Source: Paraphysomonas bandaiensis
Taxonomy: Eukaryota > Chrysophyceae
Reading direction: 5' to 3'
Assembly (NCBI GenBank): GCA_965644295.1
Contig: CBFFRP010000395.1
Coordinates: 1-64,000 of the forward strand
DNA: 64,000 bases
Part shown: positions 1-10,300 of the stretch, in pieces
Layout: each line of letters begins with the position of its first letter
Position numbering within the stretch: position 1 is the first letter of the stretch
Program-made: the position numbers and the translations under genes
Notes under the pieces: model-generated
What the model was told of the DNA's origin: nothing
Databases searched by the model: none
What the model saw: only the letters and a program-made list of their open reading frames with translations

Positions 1-1478
1 GATCTTATTCTAGTATATTCAGTATGTCATCTCCAAGACAATGTACGAGAATACAGGAAATATATAGTGATGTACAAATGCTGTGATGATATTGAGAAAC
101 TGAAATAGTTTGATCGTTCAAGATATGTTCAGTAACGAGAGGTTCGCATATGTAGGATATTATGCAGGGATTATAATGAGTTAGTGTTGGTTATCACAAC
201 TTCGTGTAAACGATACTAATAAATCTATCTAGTCTTACGACAAATTCTCTCTGTGATCTAGTGTAAAATGAGCGTTTCTCAACAGTCTAAGATACTTACA
301 CCACACAAAATATATATTAACGACTTTCAGAGCAAACATAACAATTTAATCATATAAAATTATCTACTTTTGACACAGTGTAGGTATGCAAGCCTATATA
401 TATAGCTTACTAGTATATATATAACGACGGGTCTCTTGTCAGTGCTAAGGGGAAGGGAGAGGTCAACGAAGCTGTCGATAACCTCATGGCAATGCAGCGA
501 TGAACCCGTCGATATTATAGCCTTTATACCAGGAGGCTGGAAAGCACGTACGTGCGCTACATCCGGTATCTGGATGGTATGACCGTAGGTTACCTCGTCG
601 TGCCTAATTACAACACTTAACAATATATGTCTTATGTTGAACTATATGACATCCTTTCTCATCCAAAGTGTGTGGGGTCCAAAACCCGTGGAAATGAAGA
701 AAAATGTAAACTACATCGCACTTGGTTACGAAAAACTGCTCAGTTCTAATTAGAACGCAAAGATGAAACATAATTTATTGCATGTATAATGTATACAATA
801 TCTGCATTCATTAATTGATAATTGATGGCTAGAGTATGCTTCCATGTTTTCTGACTATAGGTGAATACCATAAACCATAAACACCTAGCCAACCTAGTCA
901 CTGTAAACTGAAAGTATGAATTATAAAAATACTAGGTTTTTACACTAAATTTGGTGTGACTAGGAAATTACACATAATTGACGAGATCCAATAATAGATC
1001 CCGATGAGAATAGAGAATGGAGAATAGAGCCCATTGACAATTCCTGTTAGGTAATACTGAAAGTTCCCAACTGTATTTGAGTTCTAAAAATGATATGCAC
1101 TGAGGCTTCGGTTGAAAGTATAACCGTTTTGACAGTAAAATATCAATTTGTCAAACGGCATACTGCGGTATGCTAGACCAGAATTCAATTGTTCATCGCT
1201 ACATTACAACGTATACGCATATATATCAATCAAGAAGTTTAAATTTACACTAATCAAATGCTAATTAACGCTATTAGTACATTTGTTGCGGACTACGTAT
1301 TCAACAATTCTCGTCATCTTGACTTGACAGTGGCGTCAATCAAGTAATGAAGCAATCGACAACGTAATACTAGTACACCACAATCGTACCAAAGAGTGCA
1401 AAGAATGATCGCAGTTTGCGTAGGACGCCTTAGAAGCATTCTAAGAATTTTTATAGTATCATAAGCAGCAAGCAGGTT
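1..1478. other. Gene-free left edge
   Basis: I see no supportable gene here. The sequence is AT-rich with many short TATA tracts. The longest open frame (minus, 360-623, 87 codons) matches no family I recognise and has no neighbouring exon that would extend it. The 3' flank of the GMD gene falls within the last few hundred bases. Confidence 0.5.
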
Positions 1479-2672
1479 TTATGATGACATTCCCTTGTCA
1501 ACCTCCGCTAAATCAGCTGTAACCATCTCCTCCACAAGGGACGAGAAGAGCGTAGTTGGGCGCCACCCTAACTTGGCCTCAGCTTTCGCTGGGTTGCCAA
1601 TGAGGATATCCACCTCAGTGGGACGAAAGTAGCGAGGATCAACCTTGACAAGCACATGCTCTGGGTTAGCACTGTTGACGCCGTATTCTTCGGCCGTTCC
1701 CCTCTCGCCCTTCCACTCGATAGTGATGCCCACACAACCGAATGCACGTTCCACAAATTCCCGGACCGAGTGTGTCTCATTAGTGGCCAGGACGTAATCG
1801 TCTGCTTCCTCCGCCTGTAACATCATCCACATGCCCTGCACATAGTCTCTAGCGTGCCCCCAGTCTCTTTTGGCGTCTAGGTTACCAAGAAAGAGGGTTT
1901 TTTGCAGACCACGATAAATCTTCGCAACCGCAATGGTTATCTTGCGTGTAACAAAAGTTGGCCCTCGTCTCGGAGATTCGTGATTGAACAGAATTCCATT
2001 AGTCGCATGCATCCCATATGCCTCACGATAATTCACAACAATCCAATATGCATACTGCTTCGCTACTCCGTATGGAGATCGGGGGTAAAATGGTGTTAAT
2101 TCTGTCTGTGGAATCTCTCGGACTTTGCCATACAGTTCAGAGGTAGAAGCCTGGTAAAACCTTGTGAAATTAGTGAGGCCACAAGACCTTATAGCATTTA
2201 ATATGCGCAAGGTGCCAACCCCATCCACCTCTGCAGTGTATTCCGACATTTCGAATGATACCTGCAACCGCAGTGAAAAATTATATTCAAGCCATCTCAT
2301 AACAATTACATACCGCAACATGAGACATAGCCCCAAGATTGTAAATTTCATGGGGTCTAACTTCAGATATAATATGAAATAAATTTGTAGAGTCAGATAG
2401 ATCGCCATAATGAAGAAACATTTTGACTCCCGTCTAACACATATATACACGAACATAAGATAAACTATAAGTATATATAACTCATATGTAACCTCATGTC
2501 TGTCTCTGTATAGATGATCAATACGTGCGGTATTAAATGATGATGATCTTCTTATAATACCATGTACTTCATAGCCTTTTTCAAGTAAAAACTCAGCTAA
2601 ATATGATCCATCTTGTCCAGTAATGCCTGTAATTAATGCACGTTTCGTTTCTACTGTTTCCAATTCACTCAT
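1479..2672 (-). CDS. GMD: GDP-mannose 4,6-dehydratase
   Basis: Converts GDP-D-mannose to GDP-4-keto-6-deoxy-D-mannose using bound NADP, the first step towards GDP-L-fucose or GDP-rhamnose; cytosolic. Three exons: 2493-2672, 2314-2433 and 1479-2261, with introns of 59 and 52 bp, giving 360 aa, the usual family length. The frame stays open through both introns, so a naive ORF is falsely long. The short-chain dehydrogenase Rossmann motif [12 protein letters not shown] lies near residue 15, followed by the [15 protein letters not shown] segment. Exon 2 restores the conserved [13 protein letters not shown] and [11 protein letters not shown] stretches. The catalytic triad is visible as S/T in ASTSELYG and Y-x3-K in [10 protein letters not shown]. 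The NHESPRRG and [10 protein letters not shown] motifs are intact. The first exon is AT-rich; the third is GC-richer. It is the only host gene here outside the alternating head-to-head array. Function is near certain from motifs. Confidence 0.96.
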   Translation of the reverse strand: MSELETVETKRALITGITGQDGSYLAEFLLEKGYEVHGIIRRSSSFNTARIDHLYRDRHEVTYELYILIVYLMFVYICVRRESKCFFIMAIYLTLQIYFILYLKLDPMKFTILGLCLMLRYVIVMRWLEYNFSLRLQVSFEMSEYTAEVDGVGTLRILNAIRSCGLTNFTRFYQASTSELYGKVREIPQTELTPFYPRSPYGVAKQYAYWIVVNYREAYGMHATNGILFNHESPRRGPTFVTRKITIAVAKIYRGLQKTLFLGNLDAKRDWGHARDYVQGMWMMLQAEEADDYVLATNETHSVREFVERAFGCVGITIEWKGERGTAEEYGVNSANPEHVLVKVDPRYFRPTEVDILIGNPAKAEAKLGWRPTTLFSSLVEEMVTADLAEVDKGMSS

Positions 2673-3549
2673 AATAATATAAATATCTATAAACTAGTCA
2701 ATAAATTGTACTACTTATCAATAAGCTACTAGCTAGATAGTGTGATTGGTAATGCAACGTACTGCTGTGTATTCAAGTTTGAAAAGATTGCATCATAACA
2801 AGCGTTGCGCTATGCGGCTATGTAGCATATATATATACATATACGCTGGACCTACAAGTACATACGGTAGCATACTATGCCTCATGTACATAGTATACAT
2901 ACTAAGTATATGTGTATACGAGTGTACTGCTGTACTGCTGTAAGTGTACTGCTATAGCACTCAATAATCCAAATAGATACTGCTGTATGTGACGGTGTAC
3001 TTGTCAACAAGTACGCTTTTTCCTCTGTTGTACCTGAGGACATATAGTGCTTAAGTACTCTTTGTCTGACAAGTGTTAAGGAGGGTATATAGATACCATC
3101 CCTATCTCGGTCCACCATCATGCTGTAAGAGCGCAAGATTCTGACAATTGAGGCTCATGGATCATCGCCCAAATGATATGCTACGGCTGTAATATTACAT
3201 GACCAAAATGCAAGTAGTTCACTTACGCCTCATTCCTCATTCAATGCTGGAACACACTCTAGTTGTCTGTGTATCGTATTCCATCATAGACTGTTTGAAT
3301 GACATTCCTGCATTAAGAAACAATTTGTTAGAAGTAAAACTATTTCAGTATACAGTTTCATCAACAGTATAACATGATTCTTCATGTTTGCAGTCAGAGT
3401 CATCGTCTTGCTCACCTTGTCGTTAGTATCTCTTCCAATCCGTAGGCGTAGTTCGAGACATCTTGGGTGTACTATTTTCTTCTGGAAATTCCCGTTTCTT
3501 ATTCATTCGGTCAGTGTCGTTTCCGAATATTCAGAGTTGCTCTCTATCG
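2673..3549. other. Intergenic, no gene seen
   Basis: AT-rich sequence upstream of GMD. It includes TATA-rich tracts around 2830-2960 with short repeated words such as gtactgctgta. It presumably holds the GMD promoter. No coding region can be supported. Confidence 0.4.
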
Positions 3550-3591
3550 ACATTGAACTGCTCTATATCTCGTCTTACCGCACGCATGGCA
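3550..3591 (-). pseudogene. Possible relict gag zinc knuckle
   Basis: On the minus strand this reads CHACGKTRYRAVQC, which fits the retroelement nucleocapsid knuckle C-x2-C-x4-H-x4-C except that the histidine is tyrosine. Surrounding frames are broken by stops. It could be chance; the surrounding block is full of other retroelement debris. Confidence 0.25.
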
Positions 3592-3829
3592 ACCTTCCTC
3601 GCCGTTACTACGAGGTGCCCCTTTTTTCACCATTGATTGATATCTGAAGCCTGTACTCTCCCCTTGATGCTTGGGGTTTTTCTTTGTTTCATCTGTTCTT
3701 CTGTAGTAGTAGTTTTACATCTGAACTACCATTGGTTAGCAATCTGAGGTTAGAAGTAAGTAGGTAGCCGAACCTAGAAATGAATCAACTGCCAACAAGT
3801 CAAATATTTATAATTGTAGTATAGTTGTA

Positions 3830-4000
3830 TTTAACCACGGATAATAAGGAGCCTATATCGTCCCTTGCCCTCGCTTTAGAATATAGACCAGAGGAACGAT
3901 TCTTCGTATCCCTACGTAAATTGTAGCTTGCTTGCTGTAATAGTAGGAAATAGGAATCCAAGTACTGTTTCAAATCAATGGTATCTACGTTAATTTATAG
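3830..4000. repeat. Diverged interspersed repeat, copy A
   Basis: Starts near tttaaccacgg and continues through aaggagcctatatcgtcc and ccttgccctcg. A similar run (ttttaaaccacgg, aaggaagctatattgtcc, gcgcccttatattc) occurs at about 60910-61110 in the same orientation. The copies are diverged and borders are uncertain. Probably a transposon fragment or LTR piece. Confidence 0.45.
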
Positions 4001-4194
4001 CAATAAATCCCCAAGTTTCAATAATAGCTACAACGTATGGACCTCTATCACAGAAGGAGCATAGCAACTGCGAGTATTGCAATACGTGACGATAATTGCA
4101 CGAGGCTTAAAAAATTCAGTCGCATGAGACTTCTTGTTGTCGTCGGCATCATCATCATCATCGGATTTATCTCTGCCAGTGCAACTGACACGAA

Positions 4195-4250
4195 TGATGT
4201 GTGTTATGACTCCTAAACGCATATTGCTAATAACAAGATATTCACCACTA
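4195..4250 (+). repeat. Short interspersed repeat, copy 1 of 3
   Basis: The words atgactcctaaacgcatat and attgctaataacaagata recur with changes at about 31405-31450 (plus) and, more weakly, at about 55080-55130 (minus). All three lie in transposon-rich tail-to-tail or gene-free stretches, suggesting an element end. Confidence 0.45.
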
Positions 4251-4262
4251 TGATAATATTAT

Positions 4263-4739
4263 ATGCACGACATGACCCTAACCCTGAGGGCCACCCCATA
4301 CAAGGCCAAAACTCGAGAAGTGCAAAACTCGAGTTTTTCAAAACTCGACCAGTTTCGTACCATACAAGCAAGAATCTTGAGAATCGCAAAACTCGACTTT
4401 TGCCAAACTCGAGATTTACTCGGCAACCTCGATCTAAAAGAAAATGAGGTTACCGACTTTTTTATCGACTTTGGCCAAAGTCGATATTCATCTACATTCG
4501 ACCAAATGAGTGATATAAACAACATATTAACAGGTGATTGTGATTTGATTCACAATCGGACACATAGTATTCGCAGAAAATGGGTAAAAATTGCGTTGTG
4601 GAAGCGAATATGTTGTCGTAGATATCGAATAATTGTTCGTGCTCGGAATGGTCGTCGACCTCGTGAAAACGTCATTAAAAAGATAAATACCATGTCGGAT
4701 GATGTATTTAAGAAACATTACAGGTATAGAAAATCATAA
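4263..4739 (+). CDS. Unrecognised basic ORF, possible transposon remnant
   Basis: A 158-codon open frame. Its first half is built over a cluster of the word aaaactcga in both orientations (about 4290-4500) and is probably not a real protein. The second half is basic (RRKWVKIALWKRICCRR) and ends in MSDDVFKKHYRYRKS. That tail vaguely recalls the 'F-x-R-x-Y/F-R' lead-in found in PIF/Harbinger transposases, but no catalytic region follows. It lies just left of the inverted repeat. I do not assign a function. Alternative: pure chance ORF. Confidence 0.2.
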   Translation: MHDMTLTLRATPYKAKTREVQNSSFSKLDQFRTIQARILRIAKLDFCQTRDLLGNLDLKENEVTDFFIDFGQSRYSSTFDQMSDINNILTGDCDLIHNRTHSIRRKWVKIALWKRICCRRYRIIVRARNGRRPRENVIKKINTMSDDVFKKHYRYRKS

Positions 4740-4774
4740 TTGTTCGCTAACAACGCTAATAATATTTAAATAGA

Positions 4775-5290
4775 TTACACAGAGAAGATTTCTATTCTCT
4801 CGTCGACGAAATATCTTGTGAAGGTTGAGGTTTTCGTTGCAAGACCATAGATGGGAGCTACTGAAATGAGTCGTGGTGCGGTGGGGTCTGATGGGCTTAT
4901 GGAGGATATGGGGGTTCTGAATAGAGAGACTTGAAGAAGTCTCTGGTGCGTGTCGTCGTAGCCTTTGTCGTTTGTGACTGTCCCCATTTCAAGGAAAAGG
5001 TCAAAGCAGATGGGGGCTGTGTGAGTGCAGGAGGTTTTCCTACATCATCTCCAATGCCAGGCACCAGATTTGAGGTTGTTCACAATCAGTGTGCGTAACT
5101 CGCCGTTGTGGTAGGCATCAGCGCAAGCTTGATGAAGTGAAGGGAGGGGAATAGTTGGAAGTGTCAGTATTGGCTGTTCGGGGTTAAGTGAGAGATTGCT
5201 CACTTTTAGATTAAGGGTTTGTCCTCCGGGGCAGTTGAGGGTGGTGGTGGGAGGCTGAATATTACAAAAATTACAAGGCTGAGTTTTCAA
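4775..5290 (-). pseudogene. Unrecognised proline-rich coding remnant
   Basis: Two minus-strand frames, 5045-5290 (81 codons) and 4775-4987 (70 codons), lie one after the other and look like one coding stretch broken by a stop and a frame change. The upstream piece carries CNFCN and a Pro/Leu-rich run (LTLPTIPLPSLHQAC). The codon use is protein-like and GC-richer than the flanks. The first codons overlap the end of the left arm of the inverted repeat, so the same TQPCNFCN words also occur inverted near 11925. No family recognised. Confidence 0.25.
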
Positions 5291-5785
5291 CGCAATTATT
5301 ATTAACTTAAACTTCTAGAAGAGTTAAATTTCTACAGAAGTAGTTAAAAATAGCAGTACAAACTACTATCTACCTCTCCGCATTAGAAGATTCTCGTAAA
5401 TTTGAAGCCTCAGGGTTCGCTCATGAGAGTGTATTTCACGAGGAGCTGTTACCGTATACCGTAACATCCTGCATAATTTGTTGTTGCATGTACTCATTAG
5501 CTACATCATCGAACACATTGTGTCTGTCCACACACGGAATCTGCTGCAGGGGTGTCGACGTCGCGACGAGAGGAGGAGAAGCGACGACTGTAAATTCATG
5601 TAGAATTTCAGCTGGTGGAAGAGATGCAGGCGGATTCTGTGCAGGTACAGGTGGATTCGGTTCAGGTGTAGGCGGATTATGGGATAGCAACAAGGGACCT
5701 AATAAGGATGAGACTGGAACTCCAGCAGTTGTGGATGTTATGATGTATGATGACCGCAACATCACTTGCAAGCGGAAGGGACTTA
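5262..5785. repeat. Left arm of long inverted repeat
   Basis: The whole stretch is mirrored, as reverse complement, at 5850-5998 plus 11585-11946. I followed it base by base at both ends. The outer end is ttacaaaaattacaagg and the inner end is gcaagcggaagggactta. The arms are nearly identical. The left arm has about 13 extra bases around 5448-5466, including the small palindrome gttaccgtataccgtaac. The arm contains an open frame on the minus strand (5436-5771) rich in Pro (NPPTPEPNPPVPAQ). Confidence 0.9.
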
Positions 5786-5849
5786 ATTGTGGACTTCTTC
5801 ACTGGTCGAGGCTTCTTTATGCTCTTAGGCTTCACCCTTTTCTCACGAG
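5786..5849. other. Spacer of inverted repeat
   Basis: A 64-bp unique centre between the arms. A frame on the minus strand runs through it and encodes a Lys/Arg-rich segment (TREKRVKPKSIKKPRPVKKS) that resembles a nuclear-localisation or DNA-binding tail. Confidence 0.7.
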
Positions 5850-5998
5850 TAAGTCCCTTCCGCTTGCGAGTGATGTTGCGGTCATCATACATCATAACAT
5901 CCACAACTGCTGGAGTTCCAGTCTCATCCTTATTAGGTCCCTTGTTGCTATCCCATAATCCGCCTACACCTGAACCGAATCCACCTGTACCTGCACAG
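5850..5998. repeat. Right arm of inverted repeat, inner part
   Basis: Reverse complement of about 5640-5785 with a single visible mismatch near the centre. It is interrupted at 5998 by the LTR retrotransposon and resumes after 11580. Confidence 0.88.
5995..5998. repeat. Target site duplication, left
   Basis: ACAG immediately left of the element, matched by ACAG at 11581-11584 immediately right. The uninterrupted left arm carries this site once, which confirms the insertion point. Confidence 0.75.
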
Positions 5999-6315
5999 TG
6001 TGGGCTTGCATACATATGTGTATGTGTGCAAAGCAATACCCAAGTACAGAAGTACAAAATAATGATTATTATCGTATAATGAATCATGAATAATACTGTC
6101 TACAATATCAACGGCTAATAATACTGTCTACAATATCAACGGCTAATAATACTGTCTACAATATCAACGGCTATTGCTAATCCCAACAATCACATTCCCT
6201 ACAGTTTGTATTCCTAACTACATGGTACACGTATACAATACAGTACTGTACTACTAATCATATAATACAGGACATGTACACGTATATATTCTATATGTAA
6301 GTGGATAGTCCTACA
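5999..6315 (-). repeat. 3' LTR of the retrotransposon
   Basis: 317 bp, beginning TGTGGGC and ending CCTACA on the plus strand (TG...CA ends). It contains three head-to-tail copies of a 28-bp unit starting at about 6092, 6120 and 6148. Matches 11264-11580 with no difference that I can see. Confidence 0.95.
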
Positions 6316-6327
6316 CTACCTCCCCTT
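6316..6327 (-). other. Polypurine tract
   Basis: Minus strand AAGGGGAGGTAG directly abuts the 3' LTR, the expected place for the plus-strand primer in reverse transcription. Confidence 0.75.
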
Positions 6328-6380
6328 ATAATTGATGTGTTAATGTGTTATATTGACACTCAATTCTGTAAACTTTGTTA

Positions 6381-7361
6381 TTAATCTTCTTCATCAGAAG
6401 AATAAACCACATTTCGAGGTAGTAAATTTCTTACATTTTCATCAGGATGTTGAGTTAGGAAATTTTGTAGAGCATACGTTTTTCTAACGTTAGCCCATGG
6501 TTCCCATGTAGGTTTTTCATACCCTATCCAATGTACTAGAAATTTTATTTGACTTTTCGGACCTTTAGCTCGACCTTTTATTTTTGAAATATGGTCAATA
6601 GCATAAAAGTTTCCACCATCTTTACATGCCACTTGTAAGGGGTCAATAGTAGAGGGATCGTAATTAAATTCCCTTAATTTCTTTATATGATAGTCTTTAT
6701 TACGTTTAGTAACAATATCTTGAAGAGTATATTTGTCTCCAATAACATTGACTACTCGCATTGGACCTTTAAGATATGGTAATAACTTACTTGCCGGTCC
6801 AGGACGTAAAGCATTTTGTCTATGCTCAACTAACACATAAGAATTTATTGGAAATTCTTTTGTTTGTATATTTGGTGCAGTTGCCATGTGGATTTCATCA
6901 TGTTTGCGAAGATTTCGTCTTGCAACATCCATAATAGTGGACTGAACCTTTTGTATTCTATCTATCCAATGTGATAGCTTTTGTTCGTTCCCGTCCAAGT
7001 TCTCATTGTGTTCAATGAATAAACTCTTATCTAAATCTACTGCATTCCCAAATAGAATACTAGCGGGAGTAACGCCGGTGCTTCTATGTTTAGAAGAATT
7101 CATAATTCTTTGTACTAAAGGTAGATACATTGACCAATTATTTAGTACATTTTTATCAAATATAATATTTCTTAAGTGCCTTAAAATTTCTTTATTAGCA
7201 CGTTCCACTATAGCATTTTCTTCTTTAGAATACGCCATCGAAAATGATTGATTACTTCCAACCATTTCTATCAATGATTTTGTTAAATCATCCACAAATG
7301 CTGGTCCAAGATCCGAATGAATCTCAATAGGTGCTCCATATCTACCCAGGTGTTGAAGCAA
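6381..7361 (-). CDS. Retrotransposon integrase C-terminal half with chromodomain
   Basis: Continues the integrase core from the upstream ORF in a different frame. The second catalytic Asp is in EIHSDLGPAF and the Glu in ENAIVERANKE, giving the D,D-35-E arrangement with the Asp of the upstream ORF. A basic linker (YHIKKLREFNYD) follows. Near the C-terminus FLVHWIGYEKPTWEPWANV matches the chromodomain signature of chromoviruses, a module that targets integration to modified chromatin. The ORF has no convincing start of its own; it is the rest of pol after a one-base frame break near 7355. Confidence 0.85.
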   Translation of the reverse strand: MLQHLGRYGAPIEIHSDLGPAFVDDLTKSLIEMVGSNQSFSMAYSKEENAIVERANKEILRHLRNIIFDKNVLNNWSMYLPLVQRIMNSSKHRSTGVTPASILFGNAVDLDKSLFIEHNENLDGNEQKLSHWIDRIQKVQSTIMDVARRNLRKHDEIHMATAPNIQTKEFPINSYVLVEHRQNALRPGPASKLLPYLKGPMRVVNVIGDKYTLQDIVTKRNKDYHIKKLREFNYDPSTIDPLQVACKDGGNFYAIDHISKIKGRAKGPKSQIKFLVHWIGYEKPTWEPWANVRKTYALQNFLTQHPDENVRNLLPRNVVYSSDEED

Positions 7362-10300
7362 TCCCCTTTGCCGCCGCCATGGCAGTGAGATTCTTAGTAG
7401 GGATTAATTCTACCCACCTAGAAAAAGAATCGATAATCACTAATATATTAGTGTATCCATCCTCATCTGGATGCAGACTCTGAATAAAATCCACTGCTAT
7501 TCTTTGCATCGGGCCATATGTTGAGACAGTAAAGGGATGAGCATTAATTATTGGTTTAATTCTACTCATCTTTTGACAACAAGGACAAGTTTTAATAAAT
7601 TTTGTCACATGTGCCCCTTGCTTTGACCATTTATGACCATTGTCTCGTAATTTTTGTATTGTACGATCAATACCATGATGACCTGTAACATTGTTATGAA
7701 ATCTTTTAATAATTTCCCATTCCTTGTTTGGAACTTTAATATCGGGAATTAGGGAAGCACATTTTGTTTCCATTTTAGATTCTAATGCACATAGTCTACT
7801 AAATGCATCAGCAACAACATTATCAGATCCTTTAATATCACATAGATCATAATCATATGCTTGGAAACATTTCAACCATCGCTGAACTTTCTTATCCTTA
7901 GCGTAATCAGTTCTCAACTGAGTAATATTTTTATGATCTGTTTTGATCGTAAAGTATCTATACCTTAATAGGTAGTCCCATTTATCTAAGGCATAGTATA
8001 TAGCATATCCTTCTTTCTGAGGTGTATCCCAATTCATCATTCTTTCATCGAATGTTTTACTGAGAAATCCTATTGGACGTTCTACACCATCTACTACTTG
8101 GTAGAGGTATGCTCCTATTCCATAATCAGATGCATCGGTCAATAAATATATTGGTGACTCGTCATCAATGAAAAATAATGTTGGACATTCATGGATCATC
8201 AATTTGATCTTTTCAAATGCTTCATTGGCATCCTCTGTCCATTGTAGACGTTTACGTCTATGATAGTTGAGAAGCATTTTATTTAACGGTCTCACCACTA
8301 AGGAGTGGTTGTGCACGTGATCCCGAAAATAATTTGCCAATCCGAGGAAAGATTTTAGACCCTTCATAGTTTCAGGCTTTGGGAAATTTAATACACTATC
8401 CAGACGTTCTCTAGTAAAGTGTAACCCTTCCTCATTTAGAGTATGTCCTACATATTGTACTTCGGACTCTCCTATTTTCACTTTCTCAGGATTAATGTAA
8501 ACATTGTATTTCCTGAAGCGTTCTAGAACTTTAACGTAATTTTCAATTAGTTCATCTTCTGTAGAAGCATATATAATCAGGTCATCTAGATATAATTCAC
8601 ATATGAACATAATCAACCCGGCAAGCACAATTGTTGTTAATACTCGTTGAAAGTATGATGGAGCACCACTCAAACCCATGGGTAGTCGGAGCCATTCGAA
8701 TACTCCCCAGAAGGTTATAAATGCCGTCCACTTTCTCGAGTACTCTGAAATTTTAGCCTGGTAATAACCAGATACTAAATCCAGAATTATGAAGTATTTG
8801 GGTTTCTTAGACCCAATACGTTCTAACATTTCTTTGATGTTAGGTATTGGCCAACGTTCCCTCTGTGTGTGCTTGTTTAGACCTTTATAGTCTACACAGA
8901 ATCGCCATTTATCATTTGGTTTGGGAACTAATAATACCTGGCTATAATAAGGAGCCGTACTTGGTTGTATTATTCCATGCTCCACAAATGTATCGATTTG
9001 CTTTTTACAAGCATACTGTCGTACTCGATCCATCTTTCGTGGCGGACCACAATGTTTTGGTTGTTCCCAAGCATCCCTATCTACCTCTAATTCAAAAGGT
9101 GGAACATCCATTGGCATATCCGACACTGTGGTTCTAAATCTATCCTTATAGATTTCATGGATTTCTCTCACCCTCCTTTGTAAAGATTCGGGACCAGAGA
9201 TTTTAGTTGGTAACGTAGTACCTTCTACTTTTTCCTGAGTATTTGTAACTATTTCTTCTGGGATTGACTCCAGATAGTTATCTCTAATCTCGCCTATATC
9301 TTCCTTTTCATATGCACTTATACGCATGGATGATATTGGAGGTGAATACATAGTACTAACCAAGCTATTACTTGTAAGTAAATTATTATTATAACTAAGG
9401 TGTTCCTTAGCTTGGCGCCTTAATGTTTCCATGTTATTATAACATGTGGCTCTCTCACTAATATGTTCCGAGAGAAGCTGAGTCTTCTCAGCATGGCCCG
9501 CGGCCGTAGCTAGCATTTTCCCTGCTAACTCTCTTTCCATAAAGTGAGATGGAAAATGATCAACTAATCTATATTTCTTGATAGTTTCTCTACCAATTAT
9601 GATATCAAAGGTGCTATCTATTATCAAACATTGCAACTCAATATCAAGAGTATTGTTATACTCATCAGTTAATCTTATAGTTATTATCATATATTGCTTG
9701 CTACTACAACAAGCATTATCAAGCGCACTACAAATTTTAATGTTACACTCGTGCAATGGAATTCTATACCTAGCAACTAACATATCAGCAAGTTCTTGGT
9801 TAATGAAATTATTCCCAGTAGCCCCCGTGTCCAATAAGGCTTTAGCTCTTAGATTTTCCTTTACCTGTTGTACATTGACATCAGCTTTAGGATATACAAA
9901 GACATCGAGCATATCATTATTCATGTCAATAGCATTTATATATAAACACTTAGGGCATGATAACTTACTTGTTTTCGATCTTGGAGGACCATCAGGATTC
10001 TCCACATAAGGGCAGGTACTCCAACCCATAACCGCATATTTTTTGCCCTGTGTGGAATCTTTCCATGGCTTCTTTTCATGGTTAGCCCATGCACAGGTTT
10101 TGCGGGTGCAGTCACCTTTATGAAGATTACCGCATATCCAACATGCTTCCTTAGTATCAGTTGTTGCTTTAGTACTTGAGGATGAGCTGGAGGATGAAGT
10201 TTTTGTATTCTTAGTCTTGTTAGACTTAGATGTTTCTTTGGAATCCAATTTAGTTTCCATCCTCTTTACTTTTCTCACAGCTTGACTATAGTCATTGTTA

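Noticed and set aside
1479-2672. Uninterrupted 397-codon reading of GMD
   Set aside because: Residues in two stretches match no GMD. GT-AG introns at 2434-2492 and 2262-2313 restore the conserved sequence in the correct frame for exon 2.
5436-6087. Pro-rich and Lys-rich frames in the inverted repeat as host genes
   Set aside because: They run through the palindrome and into the LTR, have no splice or start support, and appear twice by inversion; treated as remnants of an unknown element.
6092-6175. CRISPR-like repeat
   Set aside because: The three 28-bp units abut with no spacers and lie within a retrotransposon LTR in a eukaryotic genome.
7342-7365. AAAGGGG as a -1 programmed frameshift site between the two retrotransposon ORFs
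   Set aside because: The heptamer fits X-XXY-YYZ, but the downstream frame is reached by a +1 shift, not -1. The break lies inside the integrase catalytic core, where programmed shifting is not expected.
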